Shown one piece after another: positions 1 to 11,165 of a stretch of 64,000 bases of DNA. The DNA lies in NCBI RefSeq assembly GCF_001507335.1, contig NZ_LMAH01000011.1:37848-101847 (forward strand), in the 5' to 3' direction. The stretch's first letter is position 1, and each line of letters starts with the position of its first letter. Source of the stretch: Chryseobacterium sp. JAH (GTDB lineage Bacteria > Bacteroidota > Bacteroidia > Flavobacteriales > Weeksellaceae). Made by a program: the position numbers and the translations under genes. Below the pieces are notes generated by a model, which saw nothing but the letters and a program-made list of their open reading frames with translations, did no database searches and was not told the DNA's origin.

Positions 1-2163
1 CGGAACACCAGAAAGTCCCATTTCTACTCCTCTATTTCTAATTTCACCTGCATTAATGATGCGATTAGAATATCCTGATTCTATGGGAGTTGTTACCGCT
101 AAAATCTCATCTTTCGTTGTGTTTTGATATAAAGTGAAATTGTAATTCAACCTATTTTTAAGTGCTGAAAAGTCCATTCCAACTTCAACATTTGTATTTT
201 CCTGTGGTCTGAGGTTGGGTGCGACATAAACATTTGGAGTGATTACCGATCCTACAAAGTCACTTGGAGTATAGTATTTATCTTTATTGTATGGTAATGT
301 TCCAATTCCAACTTTAGCCCAAGACGCTCTTAATTTCCAATAATTAAATCTTTGACTTGTCAATTTAAAAATATCGGAAAGAATAAAACTTGAACTTACA
401 GAAGGATAAAAAAATGAGCGATTATCCTTTGAGAGGGTACTGCTCCAATCGTTTCTTCCGGTGATATCTAAAAATATCAAATTATTATAGTTGGCACTAA
501 TTAATCCATACACACTATCCATTTGCTGATCATTCGGCTTTGGTACTTTTGTGATGAGCGAAATTGCATTATTTAAACTATAATCTCCTGCTACTTTAAG
601 ACCTTCCGCACGATAATCTGTCATTACGTATTGATTGTACCGAATACTTGCTCCAGCATTTGCACTTACATTGAACTTATTAAAATCTTTTTTGAAAGTG
701 AAGAGCAAATCATTATTAAATTCATTATTCTTGATATACTGCTCTCTGTAGAAACCTTTGAGATAATTCGCAGAGCTGTAAGGTCTTTTCGTTGTTCTTT
801 CCTCATCCAGCATTTCAATACCTGATCGCAGCATTAAGCTGAAATTCTTATTAAAATCGTAAGTTGCAGACAAGTTTCCGGTGATCATTTTTTTATCAAG
901 ACCATTCAGCATTTTATAAGCAATTAGATAAGGGTTATCTATAAAGCTGCTGAAAGGGTGAATCTGATCAACCTCCTCCTGTCCAGGTTTCCAGATAGGT
1001 TTGTACCAAGCAAGATCTACGTTTGGATTCTGAAAGATCATAAAGTATGAAATCGACTGGTTATTATAACCGGTCGCCGGAAGATTATCACTTTTTGTAT
1101 TAGCGTAGTTGAATTTTGTTGAAATTCTAAATCTATCCGTCAATTTATGATCAATGGAGAAAGCCCCATTAAAACGGTCAAAACCAGTATTCGGCATCAT
1201 CCATTTGTTATCAAGATACGTTAGTGATGCCCTGAAATTTGTTTTTTCGGTACTGCTTTCTACAGATAAATTATTTGATGAGGTAACACCTGTTTCCCAA
1301 AAACTTTTTATGTTATCTTTATAAGGTCTCCACAATTGTCTTTCTGCGCTTTGTCCAAGAAGATTAGGATCATATTGAAAATAATACTGTCCATCGAATT
1401 TTGGTCCGAAAGCACTGCTTGTTCCTCCTGTACTGACACCGTCTGCAGAAGCTCCGTAAGAATAGAAAAATTGTCCTGCAGTATTTTTAGCCAAAGTTCC
1501 TTGCCCGTATTCATACTGATAATCTGGCCATTTTAAAACAGAATCATAGCTCAATGATGAATTGAAAGAAACACGAAGTGCTCCATTCTTGCTTTTCCCT
1601 GATTTTGTGGTGATCATTAAAGCTCCATTCGCAGCTCTAGAACCGTACAAAGCTGCTGCGGATGCACCTTTAAGAACAGTAACAGATTCTATATCATCCG
1701 GATTTATGCTGTTTAAACCATTTCCTAAATCAACAGGAAGGTCACCTCCAGTTCCAGCTCCGTAAGCTGCGGTTCCTGTTCCTGTTGTAGAATTACTCAG
1801 AGGAACGCCATCTACAACGATCAATGCATTATTGCCTTCCAGAGAGAAAGTTTTTTCTCCTCTCAATGTAATTCTGGATGAGCCTAAAGGTCCGGCTCCA
1901 GCTGTCTGAATTTTCAAACCTGCAACACGACCTTCCAAACCTTGAGCCCAGTTGTTATTCTGAATGTTTTCAAAAACTTCAGAATTTACCTTTTCAGCCA
2001 CATAACCTAATGATTTATCCTGTCTTTTAATTCCGAGCGCTGTAACAACAACCTCTTCAATATTCTTCACGGTATCTTTCTTTACCTGTTGCTGGGCCGC
2101 CATATTGACGCTTACCAACCCTAAAGCGGATAGTAGAAGTAATTTTTGAGTCTCCTTACGCAT
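1..2163 (-). CDS. SusC/RagA-type TonB-dependent receptor, 3' end cut by window edge
   Basis: Translating the minus strand from ATG at 2163 gives 721 open codons running off the left edge, so the C-terminal part of the barrel is missing. Residues 1-23 form a signal peptide (MRKETQKLLLLSALGLVSVN then MAAQ). A TonB-box-like EEVVVTALG follows almost at once, so the N-terminal carboxypeptidase-like domain of many SusC proteins is absent. The plug has IVVDGVPL and the SusC signature DIESVTVLKGASAAALYGSR. The family imports glycans, peptides or other large nutrients across the outer membrane with a SusD lipoprotein; any partner would lie downstream, outside the window. The substrate cannot be read. 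A TAnnTTTG promoter element sits 18 bp before the ATG. Confidence 0.9.
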   Translation of the reverse strand, partial: MRKETQKLLLLSALGLVSVNMAAQQQVKKDTVKNIEEVVVTALGIKRQDKSLGYVAEKVNSEVFENIQNNNWAQGLEGRVAGLKIQTAGAGPLGSSRITLRGEKTFSLEGNNALIVVDGVPLSNSTTGTGTAAYGAGTGGDLPVDLGNGLNSINPDDIESVTVLKGASAAALYGSRAANGALMITTKSGKSKNGALRVSFNSSLSYDSVLKWPDYQYEYGQGTLAKNTAGQFFYSYGASADGVSTGGTSSAFGPKFDGQYYFQYDPNLLGQSAERQLWRPYKDNIKSFWETGVTSSNNLSVESSTEKTNFRASLTYLDNKWMMPNTGFDRFNGAFSIDHKLTDRFRISTKFNYANTKSDNLPATGYNNQSISYFMIFQNPNVDLAWYKPIWKPGQEEVDQIHPFSSFIDNPYLIAYKMLNGLDKKMITGNLSATYDFNKNFSLMLRSGIEMLDEERTTKRPYSSANYLKGFYREQYIKNNEFNNDLLFTFKKDFNKFNVSANAGASIRYNQYVMTDYRAEGLKVAGDYSLNNAISLITKVPKPNDQQMDSVYGLISANYNNLIFLDITGRNDWSSTLSKDNRSFFYPSVSSSFILSDIFKLTSQRFNYWKLRASWAKVGIGTLPYNKDKYYTPSDFVGSVITPNVYVAPNLRPQENTNVEVGMDFSALKNRLNYNFTLYQNTTKDEILAVTTPIESGYSNRIINAGEIRNRGVEMGLSGVP

Positions 2164-2181
2164 ATCAAATTTTTGTTTGCG

Positions 2182-2189
2182 CAAAATTA
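2182..2189 (-). promoter_or_regulatory. Candidate -7 promoter element (TAATTTTG) of the SusC gene
   Basis: On the minus strand TAATTTTG matches the Bacteroidota -7 consensus TAnnTTTG and lies 18 bp upstream of the start codon at 2163. No clear -33 TTG was seen at the usual spacing. Confidence 0.45.
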
Positions 2190-2393
2190 GAACGACTTTA
2201 TGACGATGCTTTTAACATGAGTTTAACATATTTTTAACAATTATTGAACGTCATGTGAATCATGTGTGAACGAAAATTTTAAAACCCTATCAAACACTTA
2301 TTTAGAGACATTATCAAAGCTTAATGCAATACATAGTAACTGAAATATGTATTTTTAATCCCTTTTTACTCTCACTCATAATTAGAGACAAAA

Positions 2394-2420
2394 TATGCCT
2401 TACAGAATCTGTAAGGCATA
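2394..2420 (-). terminator. Intrinsic terminator after the glycerophosphodiesterase gene
   Basis: A perfect 12-bp stem (TATGCCTTACAG and its complement) with a 3-nt loop lies 20 bp beyond the stop codon at 2441. On the minus strand it is followed by a short T-rich run. Confidence 0.75.
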
Positions 2421-2440
2421 GTAATTTAAAAATTCGGAAT

Positions 2441-3190
2441 CTATTTTAAGTCTTTAAAATCTGCAGGTGTATTTGTGGTGACAAATCCGATTCCCTGATC
2501 TTTCAGTTTGTTAAAAATTGTAACATCATTAACCGTCCAGGAATTTGTAATTAATCCCAGTGCATTCGCTTCAGCAATCCATGTTGGATTTTTTTCAAAA
2601 ATGCTGTAGTGGTAATCGATTCCGTCTAACCCTTCGTCTTTGATTTGTTGCGGAGATAGTTCTCCTCTCAGATACTGAACTTTAAATAAAGGCTCCAGTT
2701 TTTTGATTTCCTTGCATATATTTAAGCTGAAAGAAATAAACTCAATTTGAGATTCAAGCTTCAGATCTTTGATCATTTTAATGGTTTTTACCGTTAACTC
2801 GTCTTCTTTTTCTTTTGTTTTGTCAGGTTTGATCTCTACAATCAGTTTTAGAGATTGATCTTTTTTTCCTTTCTTCAAATAATCTTTCAGAGTAGGAAAC
2901 TGTTCTCCGTTTGAAAGTTTCACCTTTTTAAGTTCTTTAAAATCTGTTTCTGAGATTTCCATCTTTGCGTGATGCTCGTCATGATTAACCACCAGAACTC
3001 CGTCTTTCGTCATTCTTACATCAAACTCAGCTCCGTAAATTTTCAGATTCTGAGCATTTTCTAATGATTTCAGTGAATTCTCTGTTGTTGGAGGATTGGT
3101 CTGAAAATATCCTCTGTGAGCGATTATTTGGGTTTGTGCATTCATAACTCCTGCGCTTAAAACAGCTAACCCTAAGATAAAATTTTTCAT
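2441..3190 (-). CDS. Exported glycerophosphodiester phosphodiesterase
   Basis: A 249-residue protein with a signal peptide (MKNFILGLAVLSAGVMNA). The GDPD catalytic motifs are visible: H25-R26-G27, E37-N38, the metal ligands E55 and D57, and H70-D71. The family hydrolyses glycerophosphodiesters from phospholipid head groups to glycerol-3-phosphate plus an alcohol; the signal peptide places this one outside the inner membrane. It lies 64 bp downstream of a large TonB-dependent receptor on the same strand, with a hairpin in the gap, so the two may form an operon for uptake and cleavage of a phosphate- or lipid-derived compound. That pairing is inference; the enzyme family is clear. Confidence 0.88.
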   Translation of the reverse strand: MKNFILGLAVLSAGVMNAQTQIIAHRGYFQTNPPTTENSLKSLENAQNLKIYGAEFDVRMTKDGVLVVNHDEHHAKMEISETDFKELKKVKLSNGEQFPTLKDYLKKGKKDQSLKLIVEIKPDKTKEKEDELTVKTIKMIKDLKLESQIEFISFSLNICKEIKKLEPLFKVQYLRGELSPQQIKDEGLDGIDYHYSIFEKNPTWIAEANALGLITNSWTVNDVTIFNKLKDQGIGFVTTNTPADFKDLK

Positions 3191-3210
3191 AATATAAGTA
3201 GAAATTAAAT

Positions 3211-3234
3211 GTAAAAGCCCCGGGGGACTTTTAC
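3211..3234 (-). promoter_or_regulatory. Hairpin between receptor and phosphodiesterase genes
   Basis: The arms GTAAAAG and CTTTTAC enclose a GC-rich CCCCGGGGG core. It sits 20 bp before the phosphodiesterase start and 20 bp after the receptor stop. There is no good T-run, so it may be a partial terminator, an RNA-processing or stability hairpin, or a site that lowers read-through. Confidence 0.5.
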
Positions 3235-3254
3235 ATAAAGATAATATTAAATTT

Positions 3255-6200
3255 TTAGAATGTATATTTGGCTCCTAACTGGATCTGGTAAGGATTTCCT
3301 GATAATGGCTCCAGACCGCTTGTATTCAGGTTATATTTAAATTCTTTGGTAACAGGATCAAAACCTGTAATTCTGTACAATGCGGTGTTTCCGTAAGATT
3401 TATTGACACCCCATTCCTTATTCAACATATTGGCAACGTTGAAGATATCTACAGAAAGTTCGAAACCACCAATTTTTTCAAATTTAATTTTTTTCGCAAG
3501 ACGAAGATCCCAAACACCAAAGAAGCCATTTTTACCGCCATTCCTTTCTGCAACCTGATTGTTGTAGTCTGTAATGTAGTTTTTCAGCGCATCACCCACC
3601 TCGGGATTATCAATTAAAGTTTGGGTAAGATTCGGGAAAACATAAGCTAAATCGTTGGTATCCACAAAATCTCCATTGATATTTCCTCCGGAAGTCAAAG
3701 AAAAGCGTGTCCCTCCAATTCCTGAATACCTGATCCCTAAAGTGAAGCCTGCAATAGTAGGAGAGTTTCCGTATACTACCACTTTATTTCTAAACTGATT
3801 ATCAGAGTAAGACATTCTTAAATTTCTGGGATCGCTTTCTACCAAAGTAGATAAAGTTGCCGTGTTGGCTACATTTCCGTTGTACGAAGTATTGTCTTTA
3901 ATATCTGACCATGTGTAACTTACTGTAATTTCACCATCCTTCCAGTAACGGTAGCTGGTGTCCGCTACAAACGAAAACTGGTTCACTTTACCGTCACTTA
4001 CCAATTCTAATACACGACCGAAGTTTTTGTTGATTCTTCCATCTTTCCAATTCATGGTTCCATTTGCTGCATTGATAGTGCCCAGAGGAACATACACTCC
4101 TCTTCCACCTTCATTACCCAAAGTAAAATAAGGATTATCAACCATGTTTCTGTCATAATAGAAATAATTGTTTCTACCTAAAGCCACGTATCCTGCAAGT
4201 CCTGCTCTGAATCTTTCATTAAAGAAATGCGTATAAGAAATATTTGCTTTATAAACGATCGGGATTTTCGCATCATTTCCGGTATAGTTAATCGTTGGCA
4301 GCTGATATTGCTGCAGCGAAGGAACAGTAGAATAATCTGCTCTATACCCAGGGAAATTCGGTGTAAGACCAATCTGAGTAGGATTTACATCTACCGTAGC
4401 AAAATGATTTCCGTCGAACACCAAATTATTAATTATCATGTAATTATTGATATCCGAGGAGAAAATTCCCGCTCCGAATTTCAAGAAATCTTTATTTCCT
4501 TCATTAATATTCCAATCAAACTGGAATCTCGGCTGAATAATAAAAGATTTAATTTTATTATCGGTTCTTATTCCCATTTGATCAAACAGTTTTTGGTTGA
4601 ATTCTGCTTTTGGATAACCTCCGTAATCAAACCTGATCCCTGCCATTAAATCTAAACCTTTCGCAATTTTGGTCTGCATCTGACCGTACAAACCCAGATT
4701 ATAAATACTCGATTTCACCGATGTATCTTCTACCAAAGGCACTTCTCTGTAATATCTGTAAGGCGTAAGATTATTAAAATTATCAATTCCCAAGAACTGG
4801 AATCTACCGTTAACTTCACTTCCGTAGATCGATTTTGATCTGGTATACATCAGGTCTGCACCAAAAGTATATTTTATTTTATCGGTATTGTAATATAAGT
4901 TATCTACCAATTGGAAGACATTATTTTTGAATCCTTCCTGAGCAAAACGATGCCCGCCCATCTGTATATTTGTGGTTAAATTAGTTCCGTCAATCGTAGA
5001 AGCTACACGCTCTACAATAGCTCTTGGAACCGTTTTTCCCAACTCATCATTTTGATAACTATCTTGGAAAGTATAAAGATACTGCGCTTTTAACTCATTG
5101 GTTAAATTAGGCTTCAGATTTGATCTCAAAGTCAACAGGAGACTGTTATCTAAGTTTTTATCATTGGCATACGATTCAAAAAAATTGATTGCGGTATTAT
5201 CTACCAAACCATTTTTATACAAATCGTAGGTGAAATTATTTCTAAGAGTCAGCAAGTTTTTTTCATTGATCTGCCAATCTAACCTTAAAAATCCGGCATC
5301 AGAATTTCTTACTCTGTCAAAAGCTCCGAATTGCTGTGTATTTCCAACTCCATATTTCGCTCGTCCAATATTCAGTACCTGATTCAGCGATTCGTTGGTT
5401 ACCCCAAGTCTCAAAGCATCGGCATTGCTTTGAATATCAGCGATAAGCAAAGGTTTTGAATCAATCTGATGATCCCAAGCTGCGAAAAAGTGAAGTTTAT
5501 TTTTAATAATAGGACCGCCCAAAGAAACACCGAACTGGGATGTTGAGAAATCATTTACACGTTCATTTCCTCTTATATCATATTTGCTCGACAGCCATCC
5601 TGTTCTTAAATATTCCCAGGCACTTCCTGTAAATGTATTGGTTCCCGATTTTGTTACCGCACTTACTGTTCCTCCGCCACTTCTTCCTAAGGTGACATCA
5701 TACTGGTTGGTTGTAATTTTAAATTCACGTACCGCCTCAATGGAAATTGAGTAAGGAGCACCACTTCGGCTTGTCGTGGAACCTGCAGAAGTAGGGTTTT
5801 TCGCCGTCATTCCATCAATGGTAAAATTGGTTGAAGACCCCAACTGACCTGATAAGTTTCCACCCTTACCACTTAAAGGTGATAATTCGGTAAGATTGGT
5901 GAAATTTCTTCCGTTTACAGGTAAGATTCCGATATTTTTTGCGGTAATTGCTGTGGCTGCACCCAAATTTCCAATCTTGTTTTTTAAATTTCCGACAAGC
6001 ACAACCTCTTCAATTGCTTTTTCGCCAGAATTCTCCAAACTCATATTTACTGTAACCTGATCACCAAAATTGACGTTATAACCTTCTTTTTTCTCATCAT
6101 TTACAATCACTGAATAAGGTCCGCCCAAAGGAATCTCTTTAAAAATATACTCTCCTTGAGAATTAGTCTCCGTTTCTGTTCTAAAACCGGTAGATTCATT

Positions 6201-6344
6201 TACAATTATTACTTTAATTTTATTTTGCCCTACGTTTCCTGCGCCATTTACTTTCCCGACAATAGAAGCCTGAGTGGTCTGAGCGTAAGCCATCGTACCC
6301 ATTCCTAAAAATAATAATCCTAAGACAATCTTTACTCTTTTCAT
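3255..6344 (-). CDS. TonB-dependent receptor, Oar-like, with N-terminal carboxypeptidase-regulatory-like domain
   Basis: A 1029-residue outer-membrane protein. Residues 1-21 are a signal peptide ending AYAQ. Residues 25-105 are a beta-sandwich carboxypeptidase-regulatory-like domain (SIVGKV...GEYIFKEIPLGG). A TonB-box-like IEEVVLVG occurs at 111-118, then a plug with DGMTAKN and GGGTVSAVTKSGTN, then a long barrel with alternating aromatic residues ending in KYTF. The plug wording resembles Oar-type TonB receptors rather than SusC, and no SusD lies nearby. It probably imports or binds a large substrate; which one cannot be told. The downstream phosphodiesterase gene is the only clue. A TACCTTTG promoter element lies 20 bp upstream. 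Confidence 0.9.
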   Translation of the reverse strand: MKRVKIVLGLLFLGMGTMAYAQTTQASIVGKVNGAGNVGQNKIKVIIVNESTGFRTETETNSQGEYIFKEIPLGGPYSVIVNDEKKEGYNVNFGDQVTVNMSLENSGEKAIEEVVLVGNLKNKIGNLGAATAITAKNIGILPVNGRNFTNLTELSPLSGKGGNLSGQLGSSTNFTIDGMTAKNPTSAGSTTSRSGAPYSISIEAVREFKITTNQYDVTLGRSGGGTVSAVTKSGTNTFTGSAWEYLRTGWLSSKYDIRGNERVNDFSTSQFGVSLGGPIIKNKLHFFAAWDHQIDSKPLLIADIQSNADALRLGVTNESLNQVLNIGRAKYGVGNTQQFGAFDRVRNSDAGFLRLDWQINEKNLLTLRNNFTYDLYKNGLVDNTAINFFESYANDKNLDNSLLLTLRSNLKPNLTNELKAQYLYTFQDSYQNDELGKTVPRAIVERVASTIDGTNLTTNIQMGGHRFAQEGFKNNVFQLVDNLYYNTDKIKYTFGADLMYTRSKSIYGSEVNGRFQFLGIDNFNNLTPYRYYREVPLVEDTSVKSSIYNLGLYGQMQTKIAKGLDLMAGIRFDYGGYPKAEFNQKLFDQMGIRTDNKIKSFIIQPRFQFDWNINEGNKDFLKFGAGIFSSDINNYMIINNLVFDGNHFATVDVNPTQIGLTPNFPGYRADYSTVPSLQQYQLPTINYTGNDAKIPIVYKANISYTHFFNERFRAGLAGYVALGRNNYFYYDRNMVDNPYFTLGNEGGRGVYVPLGTINAANGTMNWKDGRINKNFGRVLELVSDGKVNQFSFVADTSYRYWKDGEITVSYTWSDIKDNTSYNGNVANTATLSTLVESDPRNLRMSYSDNQFRNKVVVYGNSPTIAGFTLGIRYSGIGGTRFSLTSGGNINGDFVDTNDLAYVFPNLTQTLIDNPEVGDALKNYITDYNNQVAERNGGKNGFFGVWDLRLAKKIKFEKIGGFELSVDIFNVANMLNKEWGVNKSYGNTALYRITGFDPVTKEFKYNLNTSGLEPLSGNPYQIQLGAKYTF

Positions 6345-6363
6345 TTTGTTAAAATTAGATGCG

Positions 6364-6401
6364 CAAAGGTATTCTGACTTTGTCGTCCCTTTGTTTAAGG
6401 G
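6364..6401 (-). promoter_or_regulatory. Candidate promoter of the Oar-like receptor with an adjacent inverted repeat
   Basis: TACCTTTG (6364-6371) matches TAnnTTTG on the minus strand and ends 19 bp before the ATG at 6344. Just upstream, 6387-6401 is an inverted repeat CCCTT/AAGGG with a 5-nt loop, located where a regulator could overlap the -33 region. Confidence 0.4.
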
Positions 6402-6526
6402 AGTTTTAACATTTTCTTAATTAAATTGCAACATAATATTAACGCATCATCAACACCGATTTTATTTGATGAAATATCAGACAGTTGAGATATATTAAGC
6501 TATTTTAATATTCTCATATTATTTAA

Positions 6527-8587
<2,061 letters not shown>

Positions 8588-8661
8588 AATTAAACCACAA
8601 AAGTCATAAAAGAATTAAGTCATTTTCCAAATTCCTTTTGGAACTTTTGTGATTTAGATAA

Positions 8662-9312
8662 TTACTGATTTTTCTTCAGCCATTCCAACCGGCGTTGGTC
8701 AGGAAGATGCTTGACCGAGAAGTTTTCGAAAGTAGCCTTGAAGCCATTTCCATCCGGACTTGCTGCCATAAATCCGACTTGAACAGGCGTGTTGTCCTGC
8801 AGAAAAGCATTTCTCATCATCACATATTCTTTGTCGTCAAAAGAATAAAAAATCTCGACCGCATCGAGTCTTCGTACTGCTTTTATCCAGACAAAAGGCG
8901 GTGTTTTTTCCAAAACGATGACACTCCAGTCGCTGGTTTTGTGCGTCACAACGGTACTGAGATTAAATTTCCCGTCCACGAATTCTACACCGGCTTTGAT
9001 GTAATTTTGTTCGTCGATTCTCAGCATCAATCCCATTTGGTCGAAGCGGGCTTTGTAATCTCCGGTGATTTTCACTTTGGTTTCAAATTCTCCGCCGTAG
9101 GTTGAGTAATAAAATGGCGCATCATCAACGGTAAAACCATAATGCGAAATCCGCCAATAGTCACTTTGTGGCGTAACGTTCATGACCAGTTTTTTGTCTT
9201 TGATTTCCCATTGCTGAGGTTCGTTGAACCATGTCATTTTTTCGAGAGATTGTGCTTTTAGTCCTGAAAACAAATTCAGAAATATGACTGAGAACAGTAT
9301 TATTTTTTTCAT
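8662..9312 (-). CDS. Exported DUF1349 (concanavalin A-like fold) protein
   Basis: A 216-residue protein from ATG 9312 with a signal peptide (MKKIILFSVIFLNLFSGLKA). The body reads like DUF1349: EKMTWFNEPQQWEIKDKKLV near the N-terminus, GLMLRIDEQNYIKAGVEF in the middle, and PVQVGFMAASPDGNGFKATF near the end, a beta-sandwich related to concanavalin A-like lectins and glucanases. Binding or hydrolysis of a sugar is possible, but no catalytic residue can be assigned. An upstream in-frame start at 9372 would place extra residues before the signal peptide and inside the preceding gene, so it was rejected. The gene begins 13 bp after the acetyltransferase stop, so the two are likely co-transcribed. 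Confidence 0.8.
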   Translation of the reverse strand: MKKIILFSVIFLNLFSGLKAQSLEKMTWFNEPQQWEIKDKKLVMNVTPQSDYWRISHYGFTVDDAPFYYSTYGGEFETKVKITGDYKARFDQMGLMLRIDEQNYIKAGVEFVDGKFNLSTVVTHKTSDWSVIVLEKTPPFVWIKAVRRLDAVEIFYSFDDKEYVMMRNAFLQDNTPVQVGFMAASPDGNGFKATFENFSVKHLPDQRRLEWLKKNQ

Positions 9313-9325
9313 TTTAATCTTGATT

Positions 9326-9886
9326 TTATAGTTCGCGTATGACTTTGCAAGGATTTCCAACTGCCAAAACATTCGACGGAATATCTTTTGTCACCACAGA
9401 TCCCGCTCCTATCACTGTATTATCACCAATCGTAACGCCGGGAAGAATGCTGCAGCCTGCGCCAATCCAGACATTATTTCCGACCGTGATTGGATAAGCA
9501 TATTCCAAAGCTTTGTTGCGCTGCTCGACGTCGAAAGGATGACCGGCTGTGTAGAATCCGCAGTTGGGTGCGATGAAAACATTATCTCCGAAACTTACTT
9601 TTGCACAGTCGAGAATAACAACATTCACGTTAGTGTAGAAGTTCTCGCCAATCTCAATATTGTGACCGTAGTCGCAATAAAACGGCTGTTCGATATGAAA
9701 GTTGTCTGTGGTCTTACCAAAGAGTTTTTTAATTAAAGCTTTTCTTTGCTCGATTTTTGAAGGCTGCAGATGATTGTATTCAAAACAGAGGTCTTTGGCG
9801 ATATTTCGTTCTTTGATGAGATCTTTGTTGGAAGCATCATAGATTTCTCCGCTCAGCATTTTTTCTTTTTCGTTCAGATTATTCAT
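9326..9886 (-). CDS. Sugar O-acetyltransferase (maltose/galactoside acetyltransferase family)
   Basis: A 186-residue left-handed beta-helix protein. The N-terminal helical Maa domain (EKEKMLSGEIYDASNKDLIK, residues 6-25) precedes hexapeptide repeats (IEIGENFYTN, VSFGDNVFIA, ITVGNNVWIG, VTIGDNTVIG). The catalytic histidine lies in TAGHP. The family transfers acetyl from acetyl-CoA to the 6-OH of sugars such as maltose or galactosides in the cytoplasm; the real acceptor is unknown. It is first in a two-gene unit with the DUF1349 gene and has a good promoter (both -33 and -7 elements) upstream. Confidence 0.9.
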   Translation of the reverse strand: MNNLNEKEKMLSGEIYDASNKDLIKERNIAKDLCFEYNHLQPSKIEQRKALIKKLFGKTTDNFHIEQPFYCDYGHNIEIGENFYTNVNVVILDCAKVSFGDNVFIAPNCGFYTAGHPFDVEQRNKALEYAYPITVGNNVWIGAGCSILPGVTIGDNTVIGAGSVVTKDIPSNVLAVGNPCKVIREL

Positions 9887-9908
9887 GTATTTTTACTTTG
9901 ATAATGGA

Positions 9909-9939
9909 CAAATGTATGACGTTTTGGAGGTTTAGTCAA
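9909..9939 (-). promoter_or_regulatory. Bacteroidota promoter (-33 TTG, -7 TACATTTG) of the acetyltransferase unit
   Basis: On the minus strand TTG (9937-9939) and TACATTTG (9909-9916) are separated by 20 bp, which fits the -33/-7 consensus. The expected start is about 19 bp before ATG 9886. Confidence 0.65.
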
Positions 9940-9973
9940 TACTGATTAATAACCATTTGTAATCTACAATCTA

Positions 9974-10295
9974 ATGAAATTTACAGTTCAAATTTTCATC
10001 TTGTTTTTAATTATAAGTTGTACTCCAATTCAACCAAAGGGAAATCTTGAATATACTACAGTCAATAATAAAAGCATATTTGAGTATAAAACTGAATTGG
10101 AAACATATACTACCATCAATGAACTCAGAAAAAAAAATCGATTTTGTTGCTTATAAAGATTATTTTGTTGGTTCAATAAGATTACATAATAGTAAAGACC
10201 TAAAATTAATCAGATTAAACAGCATGATTGAAGATGAAATCAAAATTCAGAATGAATTAAATAATTTTAAACGAGACTTGACAAAATGCAGATGA
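9974..10295 (+). pseudogene. Small lipoprotein gene broken by a frameshift in a run of nine A
   Basis: ATG 9974 opens a lipoprotein signal (MKFTVQIFILFLIISCTPIQ, lipobox IISC), but the frame stops at 10156 shortly after an A9 run at 10129-10137. Skipping one base in that run joins the next frame, which continues IDFVAYKDYFVGSIRLHNSK to the stop at 10295. The repaired product would be about 106 residues. The downstream frame reads as real protein and its stop overlaps the next gene in an ATGA, as expected of a live operon. It could be a disabled gene, a homopolymer sequencing error, or a gene rescued by polymerase slippage. No family was recognised. Confidence 0.6.
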
Positions 10296-11050
10296 AAGCC
10301 ATCCAATCCGACCTCAACGAAAAACTTTTGCAACAAGAATTTTCAATTTCTGATAGCGAAAACCTACAGCTTAAAAAATGTCAGGAGATTGCACAGAATT
10401 TTGTAGCTTTAGAAAACGGCATTGCAGTTCTCAGCGACCTTCAAAATAATAAAAGTTATGTTTATTCGGGAAAGTTGGCGGATTCGCTTGATATTTTTCA
10501 GGAAGAAAGTAAGCAGGAAATTGAAAGCATCTGGGAGGAAGAATTATTTGCAAAATTAGATACAGAAGATGTTTTGCAGAAGCATTTGCTGGAACTTCAG
10601 TTTTTTCACTTCATCAAGACCATCCCGTTTGAGGAGCACAAAGATTATTGTGTGGTGAGCAGATTGAGAATTGCTGACAACCCCAATCAGAAAGCGCTTT
10701 TGCATAAGATGTTTTATTTTACCAACCCTGATGATAAAAACGTAGAACTGGCGCTTTGCCTTTATCATTTTGATTTTCTCAACTCTTCAATTCACCACGG
10801 AATGATCATTAATACTGCGAACAGCTCGGTCATTCATCAGACCGAGGCTGGCAATTCTACATTTTTATCTGGTAGGGAAAAGGAGATTTTGAAGATGATT
10901 CAGGATGGAAAACGTAGTAAAGAAATTGCGGAACTGCTTTTCATCAGTATCAATACCGTGAATCGACATCGGCAGAATATTCTGGAGAAACTTCGGGTCA
11001 GAAATACAACGGAAGCCTGTAGCGTAGCTGCAAAGCTGAATTGGATATGA
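10292..11050 (+). CDS. LuxR-type helix-turn-helix regulator
   Basis: About 252 residues. The C-terminal 60 residues form a LuxR/GerE DNA-binding domain: SGREKEILKMIQDGKRSKEI, then AELLFISINTVNRHRQNILEKL. The N-terminal 190 residues are not a receiver domain and match no motif I know; flavobacterial regulators of this layout often carry a degenerate sensory domain. Two starts are possible, 10286 and 10292. The second forms ATGA with the stop of the broken lipoprotein gene, implying translational coupling, and is preferred. The target genes are not evident. Confidence 0.85.
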   Translation: MKAIQSDLNEKLLQQEFSISDSENLQLKKCQEIAQNFVALENGIAVLSDLQNNKSYVYSGKLADSLDIFQEESKQEIESIWEEELFAKLDTEDVLQKHLLELQFFHFIKTIPFEEHKDYCVVSRLRIADNPNQKALLHKMFYFTNPDDKNVELALCLYHFDFLNSSIHHGMIINTANSSVIHQTEAGNSTFLSGREKEILKMIQDGKRSKEIAELLFISINTVNRHRQNILEKLRVRNTTEACSVAAKLNWI

Positions 11051-11165
11051 TTTAAAACCAACTGCGAATCATTTAAAAATACACCTTTTTTTTAGAGGCA
11101 GACTGATGAATTTTAAATTTATCTAACGAATAATTATCGTAATTTTATGTAAACAAATCAAAAAA

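Noticed and set aside
4227..4649. 140-codon plus-strand open frame inside the Oar-like receptor gene
   Set aside because: It is the antisense shadow of a well-supported 1029-residue receptor and contains no recognisable motif.
8695..9105. 136-codon plus-strand frame opposite the DUF1349 gene
   Set aside because: The minus-strand reading has a signal peptide and family motifs; the plus-strand one does not.
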